Origin: Candidatus Leptovillus gracilis
GTDB taxonomy: Bacteria; Chloroflexota; Anaerolineae; Promineifilales; Promineifilaceae
Assembly (NCBI GenBank): GCA_016716065.1
Contig: JADJXA010000003.1
Coordinates: 840,534 to 904,533 of the forward strand
DNA length: 64,000 nucleotides
Direction: 5' to 3'
The notes beneath the pieces are model-generated. The model was given only the letters and a program-made list of their open reading frames with translations, was not told where the DNA came from and ran no database searches. The position numbers and the translations under genes are program-made. How positions within the stretch are numbered: position 1 is the first letter of the stretch; every line of letters starts with the position of its first letter. This document shows, piece by piece, positions 58,542 through 64,000 of the stretch.

Positions 58542-60127
58542 TGAAGTTAGCTTGACACTTTAAGCGCCAGCCCCAATAAAGAAAGCGGGTCATCAGGTAA
58601 AGAGATACCCGCTAGTTGCGCCGGGCTATGACCTGCTCGTTTGCCCCGCAGAAAGGGGCGTACATTATGAAGGAAGCGAAACAAATCCAGGCAGCCCTGG
58701 TCGGTGTGCTTGCGCCGGTCAAGAATCGGTCTCAACAAACTATTGACGCATTCGGCCAACATGCTCCCGCGCCAAGGATGGGACAGCAGCGTCGTGACAG
58801 CCTCCCAAGCGGAGCCAAGCCGGCTGTCGCCCAGGCAAAGATAGGCGGTATCAAGCGCTTGCTGCCAAATCTGCTGTCGATTTTCTTTTTCGGGCAGCGA
58901 AAGGTGACGCCGTTTTTCATCGGCTTCGCATTGCCAGATGCGGCACAGGGCAGCTATGGCTTCAGAGCCGTATTGGTTGGTCAAAACTGCCAACTCTGGA
59001 GAGAGCAGTGCTTGATAAGTGAACAAGCTGGCTGCCCAGTTTCGCAGATTAGTTGCCAGTTTCTTGTAAATGCGACCCGAGAAGGTGGTCATTTGTTCAC
59101 CCAAGACTTGCAAGTGAGCCATACCCTTTTCAGCATCGACCAATTGACCTGTTTCCAGATCGATGAGCGCGAAGTAGGCATCCACTTTACGGGCAATTTG
59201 GGCAAAAGCATCCAGCTTCTTTATTTTCTTGTCGGCCTCAGCCACCAATGCCTCCCATTTAGCAAGATGCTGCAGGCGCTTGCTTGTTTGCGATTTGTCA
59301 AAGATCGCTTCTCGTTCTGCCACTTTGATCAGGGCGGCGTAGGCTTGCTCTTCCAAGCGGGTTGCTTGACCCCACATGGGACGCAGCAAGTGGTCCCAAT
59401 CCAATTGATGGTGACTCAATGCGGCCCGCTTTCACACCAGCTGCCAAACCGGTACCGGCATCGGAAGCAAACTGCCTGGTTTCGGGTACGTCCAGCAAGA
59501 CACAGCCCCAAGTGTCGCCATCTCGTTCGTCCTGACGGGTCAAGGCATAGATGTAGAGCGAATCATTCCCCACCACCAACAGATTGGGCAACCCATTGGC
59601 GAATATCTCATCACCAGCCAACGTCTCGTTGCTCGCTGGTTCAAGCCGCTGGTTCACCTGTTGAGCGACATCTTCCAGGTCAGCCAACTCGCCATTGATC
59701 CAGCCCAACGAGACGCTTGCATCCAACATTTCGGACAAACAGGTTTTCACGCCACGTTGGCTGACTCCCTGTTCACTCAAAGTCAGCACACCGTTGCAGA
59801 CGATTCTTCGTCACTACTACATCTCTGCTGGGGTTGCGGGCCATGCTGTCCAGGGATCATGGCGCGAATCAAGGCATCTCTGCCTGTGGTGGTCATGTCA
59901 TACAGTGTCTGTCGCGACAGTTGATACGTTTCAGCCAATTGCTTTACTCTTCCCCAAGGTCGGTTCGGCGACATCATCTCTATCACAATTTGCGCTCTTT
60001 CTGCGGGCACTATATCATCTCGGCTTTCAGCCACGGGTTTCCTCCTTTTGCATAAGCGGCTCTAGTAAAACCAATTATGCACTGGAAACTCGTGGTTTTC
60101 TTTTATCATTTTGTCAAGCTAACTTCA
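58542..60127. mobile_element. Complete insertion sequence with 16-bp terminal inverted repeats
   Basis: TGAAGTTAGCTTGACA (58542-58557) is matched exactly by its reverse complement at 60112-60127. The 1586-bp element holds one transposase gene on the minus strand whose stop codon lies within the left repeat. No obvious target-site duplication flanks it. Confidence 0.8.
58547..60034 (-). pseudogene. DDE transposase of the IS, interrupted by two frameshifts
   Basis: Three frames join into one ~495-residue protein. Residues 1-83 (from 60034) hold a helix-turn-helix (RVKQLAETYQLSRQTLYDMT). The middle (59298-59789) carries GDEIF and FASDAGTGLAAGVK with two candidate catalytic Asp. The last part (58547-59419) has MLAECVNSLLRPILDRRK, with the candidate Glu, and FLRGKRAGHSPAQLAGI. 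The first break is near 59783-59789. The second is near 59423-59427, where one extra G in GCGGGCCGC breaks GVKA-ALSHHQ. IS family not assigned. Either dead or misread. Confidence 0.7.
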
Positions 60128-60241
60128 GGGCGTTCGCTCAAATAAACGAGCAAAAGTCCAATTCAGATTGCCATATCGGTGAAGTGGTTCAGAAGCCAGC
60201 AAAACCGATATGACAGCTACAAAAAACAAGCACTTTACCAA

Positions 60242-61622
60242 TCAAATACCGTCAACAGGCCCAATCCACCCCTGGTTAACCGGTTCAGCCACAGTCCAGT
60301 TGGTATACAACGTAGCCGACAAGCCTAACAGAGATAAAATGCGCTGCTGCACGGCCGTTAACGGCGTCGCCTGACAGACCCGCTGCCCGGTCAGATGGAT
60401 AATGCTCAGGTTGATGTTGTCAAATGCCTCCAGCAGCCGCTCCATCGTCGGCCGAGCCGTGGCCCGCTTGGGGTTGCGGGGTGATGCCACTCCAGTTCTG
60501 ACTGTTGGTCGGCCAGAGTGCGACGAGCCGTGTAATCGCCTAAGGCCAGCAGTCGCGCCGCCAGCGAGAGCAAATGAAACAAGCCCCGCGCATGGTCATC
60601 CCGCTGGACATAGACCGGGGTGATGGAGAGCATCTTGCCTTTGAGACGGCGGAAAATGTTCTCCTCGATATACTGGTCGCGGTAAGCCAGGACGGCCTCG
60701 GTCAAGAGAGCGACGCCTGCGGCGCATTGGTCAGGTAGATACGCCAACCGGCCCGGAACAGCGCCCACTAATCGCCGCCTCGTCTCGCTTGACCTGCACC
60801 TGGTAGCGAATGTCTTGCTCTACTCGTGCCGGTTGACCGCGATAGCCGCGGATGGCGCGTTCTGTGACCTGGCGAGTGTAGCTGACCGGCAACAGACCGC
60901 CACGCGATACTGCTTTCAATAGCGGCAATGGCTTTTTGTAAACTCGCTTCCATCGGTGATGGGGCGTTTACCCCGCCCTGGCGCAGGCGTTAAGTCCGCA
61001 GCGCCCCTTCCGCTTTGGCCAGCCGCTGCCGCAAGTTCGCCTGTTCGGTCTGTTGGTAGCTCAACGAGCGCACCACCAGACAACGCTCCGACCAGACGAC
61101 ATGCTGTGCCCACCCCAGCCTGATGGGCGCGGCTGACCTCGAATCCTTCGGCGATGGGCCAGGGAGCAGTCAGGCTCTTGTCCCTCCTCAGGCTCATCGT
61201 CGGGCAGGAAAACCGGCATCGCCGCGCCGCCGTCAGCCCACCACCGGCGCAGGTACTTTGTCCAGCAGACCCGGTTCACTCCATCGGGCAGGGGGCCCAG
61301 ATAGTGGTCATGGCCCGCCGCAATCGTGGCCCGGGTGTCAAAGGCGCTCATCTTTGCTGTCGCCGACGATGAGCAACCCATTCCGGGCCAGCATCTCTTT
61401 CACCCGCTGGTAGCAAGGCACATACAGCGGGTCATCGGCCCGATTGCCAGGAACCACATCCAGCGCCAACAACAAGCCCAACGGGCAACCCATGCTCAGT
61501 CCTGCCAATTCCCGTGCGGTTTGATGACGGTATCAATGGTGGACTGAATGCCTATCTTTCGATAAACCATACAAGAGCGGCAGGTCATCCAGCCGTTCAA
61601 CACTGATTGTGAATTCTGGCAT
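60242..61622 (-). pseudogene. Wrecked IS1634-like transposase
   Basis: Fragments in shifting frames run from ATG 61622 (MPEFTISVERLDDLPLLYGL) to a stop at 60242. Recognisable pieces include AYRDQYIEENIFRRLKGKML, SITPVYVQRDDHARGLFHLL and GNPKRATARPTMERLLEAFD, which I know from IS1634/IS4-group transposases of Chloroflexota. At least four frame changes plus an in-frame stop make it non-functional. No terminal repeats were found. Confidence 0.75.
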
Positions 61623-62430
61623 AGTCATGCCGCCAATTTTACTATTTACCGCTCAATTTGAGCGAACCTCGAGTAACTTGAACCATGCCTAAATTTGTAA
61701 AGCACATGTCGCCTGAATTGAACCTTGCCGCAATTCTCAATTTGAAATCCAGCCGTAGGGGCGGGACAACATTTTTGCCAATCACCAATGCCTGGCCTCC
61801 CGCTTGTCTCGCCCCTCTTTGGGTCCCATTGGGCGAGACGGCGGGGGAAGATGCCGTTCGCTGCGGCTGTTACCCGTCCGCGCCGTCCCGCCCCTACTAG
61901 CAGCACCCAGGCAAATTGAGAACTGCTGGTGCATTGTGTCGCTAACCTATTTTCCTGACTGGGAATCACTCTGGCTGTTTATGGTCAAATCGCTTGAGGA
62001 AGATGACGTCCCATCTGACATCGCCGCTTTAATTCTAAATTGAGCATTGCTGGCACTCTCAGACCGTAATATCCTGTTGTCTCGCTTCCGCTAGTCCTTG
62101 TTGGAGACCAAGAACATTTGTGCTATTATTTCTGCCAGAATATCTTGCGGCACACTAATTCAGACAAAAAGAGCGTGTCCAAGCGCTAAAGGCAGAAGCG
62201 AAGAAGGCGGCGAGTTGAGCACCGCTCTCCCCACTTTTTGCCCTATATCACCTGGCGAGGGTGCGGGGTGAAGAAAACGGCCGTTTATTCATCCATAAAA
62301 CCGACACAATGGGGGATGGAAAACGGCCGTTACCCGGGCCAAGACTTATCTTATTTGTCAGGTTGCAAAAAGGCGCAGTGCTTCCTGACTCAGAAAACCA
62401 TACACGCTGGTATTGATCTGGAGGTAAAAA
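61623..62430. other. Spacer with MITE-like element and unidentified fragments
   Basis: Roughly 800 bases without an intact gene. After the MITE-like element, one plus-strand frame ends with FPDWESLWLFMVKSLEEDDV, then a stop at 62043. It has no start and looks like the tail of a dead gene. 62270-62340 has two ACGGCCGT copies. Nothing else recognised. Confidence 0.45.
61729..61928. mobile_element. MITE-like element, copy 3
   Basis: CAATTCTCAATTTG (61731-61744) pairs with CAAATTGAGAACTG (61912-61925) with one mismatch. Inside is GTAGGGGCGGGAC against GTCCCGCCCCTAC. Same family as 17974-18086 and 31200-31330, about 70-90 bp longer. Confidence 0.6.
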
Positions 62431-63018
62431 ATGGCAGTTATACGAGAAGGAAACAACGGAGTTCTTTTGGTTGTAGATGTGCAGGTCGGCGTCATGCAAA
62501 ATGCGTGGGATGCCCAACGAATCATTAAAAACATCGGCGCCGTAGTCGAAAAAGCACGGGGACTGGGGATACCCGTGATATGGGTTCAGCACGCGGACGA
62601 CGAACTGGTCTATGACAGCCCGGATTGGCAAATAGTGCCAGACCTGCTGCCGGCAGAAGGTGAAATACGGATTCATAAACAGTTCAACTCATCGTTCGAG
62701 CAAACGCAATTGGAAGAGACCCTGGCTCAGCTTGGCGCGGCGCACATCGTATTGGCTGGCGCGGCCACGAACTGGTGCATTCGAGCCACGGCGTATGGCG
62801 CCCTGGATCGTGGCTACGATCTCACCCTTATCAAAGATGCCCATACTACTGAAACGCTGGAACTTAATAATGACATCAGAATCGAAGCGGAAAATATTAT
62901 CCGTGAACTCAACATTGCCATGACCTGGCTTAGCTATCCGGGTCGTACAAACGGCACAGCATCGGCTGAGGATATTGATTTTGCTGTCTTAGGCGAATTC
63001 CGAGAAATAATCGAGTGA
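62431..63018 (+). CDS. Isochorismatase-like cysteine hydrolase
   Basis: 195 residues with GGAGG six bases before ATG. Catalytic triad Asp16 (LLVVDVQVGVM), Lys83 (IHKQFNSSF) and Cys116 (AATNWCIRATAYGALDRGYD), all in the expected places, with the cis-peptide-type GAATNWC turn. Members hydrolyse isochorismate, nicotinamide or other amides and esters in the cytoplasm. The substrate cannot be told. It follows the mobile-element region and is its own transcription unit with a hairpin downstream. Confidence 0.88.
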   Translation: MAVIREGNNGVLLVVDVQVGVMQNAWDAQRIIKNIGAVVEKARGLGIPVIWVQHADDELVYDSPDWQIVPDLLPAEGEIRIHKQFNSSFEQTQLEETLAQLGAAHIVLAGAATNWCIRATAYGALDRGYDLTLIKDAHTTETLELNNDIRIEAENIIRELNIAMTWLSYPGRTNGTASAEDIDFAVLGEFREIIE

Positions 63019-63046
63019 AATTCGATGTATTTCGGAATTCGCTTGA

Positions 63047-63089
63047 GGCATTTTCGGATTGAAGGCTTATTTTTTATTCCGAAAATGCC
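63047..63089 (+). terminator. Hairpin after the isochorismatase-like gene
   Basis: GGCATTTTCGGA (63047-63058) pairs exactly with TCCGAAAATGCC (63078-63089) across a 19-base loop that is T-rich. No T-run follows; weak terminator or structural repeat. Confidence 0.5.
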
Positions 63090-63181
63090 TTCAGTGGTGT
63101 TCGTTAGGCAAAACCAGGCATTGCGCCAAAGTTATTGCGGCGAATCCTAAGGGTTCGTTTGCAATTAACTTTGGAGTTTCC

Positions 63182-63214
63182 AGATTGGACCAATCTCCAA
63201 GATTGGTCCAATCT
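63182..63214. repeat. Dispersed palindromic repeat, copy 2
   Basis: AGATTGGACCAATCT (63182-63196), spacer CCA, and the exact reverse complement AGATTGGTCCAATCT (63200-63214). Near-identical to 35467-35499. The remaining spacer 63090-63417 shows no gene. Confidence 0.75.
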
Positions 63215-63417
63215 CACCAGGTTAAAAACATATGAACCCTAAAGAGGATTCAACTGTTAATGTGTTACAACGGCCGTTAACGCATCTACAAATTCCAGCC
63301 CAATAAATTGAACAAAGTCGCGGATTAGGTTGCACAATCCCAGCAAACATGAGAATAACGCTTTAATCGCGTAGACGACCCTCGGCAACAACTTCAAGAA
63401 AAAGACAAGGAAACATT

Positions 63418-63996
63418 ATGCCAGAACCAGATAAAACACGTATCCGCGCCTTTGAGGACGGGCCTGCATTTTGGCAATGGCTGGCGCAAAATCATGATTC
63501 CGAGCCAGAGCTATGGCTCAAGATTTACAAAAAAGGCTCCGGTCAAAAAACGATTGATTGGGAAGGGGCTGTCATAGAAGCCCTTTGTTGGGGCTGGATT
63601 GATGGCGTCAAAAAGCCATTGGACGATCAGGCTTATTTGCAGCGATTTACGTCGCGCCGTCCAGGCAGCAACTGGTCCAAACGGAACCGCGAGCATGTAG
63701 AACGCCTTATCGCTGAGGACAGAATGCAGGAGCCGGGCCTCATTCACGTGCGGGCTGCCCAGGCAGACGGCCGTTGGCAGTCAGCTTATGCACCAGCCAG
63801 CGAAATGACGATGCCTGAAGATTTTATGGCAGCTCTGGCAGAACGGCCGTCGGCCAAAGCCTTTTTTGAAACGCTCAATCGCCAAAATCGCTATGCCATC
63901 GCTTATCGCCTGCAAACGGCCAAAAAACCGGAAACGCGCCAGAAGCGATTCGACAGTTTTCTAGCAATGCTGGAAAAAGAAGAAAAACTTTATTGA
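63418..63996 (+). CDS. YdeI/OmdA-family protein
   Basis: 192 residues. The N-terminus (FWQWLAQNHDSEPELWLKIY, then KKGSGQKTIDWEGAVIEALC), WGWIDGVKKPLDDQAYLQRF and SRRPGSNWSKRN are the hallmarks of the YdeI/OmpD-associated family. The family is widespread, soluble and without a firm biochemical role; some members are linked to peptide or bacteriocin tolerance. A C-terminal three-helix part (MPEDFMAALAERPSAKAFFE, KPETRQKRFDSFLAMLEKEE) is complete, so the gene ends inside the window. Confidence 0.85.
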   Translation: MPEPDKTRIRAFEDGPAFWQWLAQNHDSEPELWLKIYKKGSGQKTIDWEGAVIEALCWGWIDGVKKPLDDQAYLQRFTSRRPGSNWSKRNREHVERLIAEDRMQEPGLIHVRAAQADGRWQSAYAPASEMTMPEDFMAALAERPSAKAFFETLNRQNRYAIAYRLQTAKKPETRQKRFDSFLAMLEKEEKLY

Positions 63997-64000
63997 GGCA

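Noticed and set aside
59783..59830. Programmed -1 frameshift between two ORFs of the IS
   Set aside because: No slippery run of A or stimulatory structure at the junction, and a second unrelated frameshift lies downstream, so decay or base error is simpler.
62238..62528. 96-codon frame running into the isochorismatase-like gene
   Set aside because: Overlaps the strongly supported start of that gene in another frame and contains no motif.
1..64000. tRNA or rRNA genes
   Set aside because: I looked for T-loop and acceptor-stem patterns in the spacers and saw none; a covariance search would be decisive.

Overview
The window looks like a chromosomal segment of a Chloroflexota bacterium, most likely from the Anaerolineae/Ardenticatenia side of the phylum. 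This is an inference from gene content: large secreted Thr/Pro-linker proteins, BNR-repeat proteins ending in a short LPVV-type tail, SARP/STAND-type regulators, Liv-type ABC cassettes with an acyl-CoA ligase, and IS1634-like transposase remains. I saw no rRNA or tRNA. The most striking global property is an iterated palindrome, ACGGCCGT (usually AACGGCCGTT). I found it about 85 times by eye, on average less than 1 kb apart, in genes, promoters and spacers.

Layout. 1-9615 (minus strand) is a block of secreted or surface proteins: an edge-truncated dimethylformamidase-like protein, a DNRLRE/CBM-like membrane-anchored protein, three cohesin-domain proteins (one with two cohesins, one membrane-anchored), and a 1314-residue beta-helix protein with a cohesin-like domain and a C-terminal dockerin. 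Cohesins and a dockerin side by side suggest a small cell-surface complex. 10522-15265 is a giant BNR/sortilin-like repeat protein split by one frameshift. It diverges from a promoter-led plus-strand unit (15624-17662) encoding an SdrD-type B-domain surface protein. 17663-20197 has a terminator, repeat elements, two DinB-like proteins (one internally shortened) and a YcaQ-like DNA glycosylase. 20405-27439 (minus) is a complete branched-chain-type ABC transporter (livG, livH, livM, livK, livF) interleaved with an acyl-CoA ligase. 27659-30982 is a SARP/AAA/TPR regulator. 31447-35428 holds a PYROXD2-like oxidoreductase, an aspartoacylase-like deacylase and an unrecognised beta-rich protein. RadC follows.

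36459-45930 is a mixed region: a tiny acidic protein, an eight-span membrane protein, an SRPBCC protein, a TetR repressor with its NmrA-type target sharing an operator, a DUF6069 protein, a FAD/Rieske oxidoreductase, an RNB ribonuclease, small stress-type proteins and a CsbD protein with SPY repeats. 45990-47315 is decayed DNA. 47316-57903 carries a methyltransferase, hicBA, a di-haem cytochrome c, a serine hydrolase, a phosphotransferase, a HEPN/MNT pair and a tightly overlapped histidine kinase-GNAT-response regulator operon. 58040-62430 is a mobile-element graveyard: a broken TPR gene, a complete but frameshifted IS with 16-bp terminal repeats, a wrecked second transposase and a MITE-like element. 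The window ends with an isochorismatase-like hydrolase and a YdeI-family protein.

Method limits: everything was read by eye from sequence and translations. Domain names rest on motif recognition, not searches, and counts are manual.
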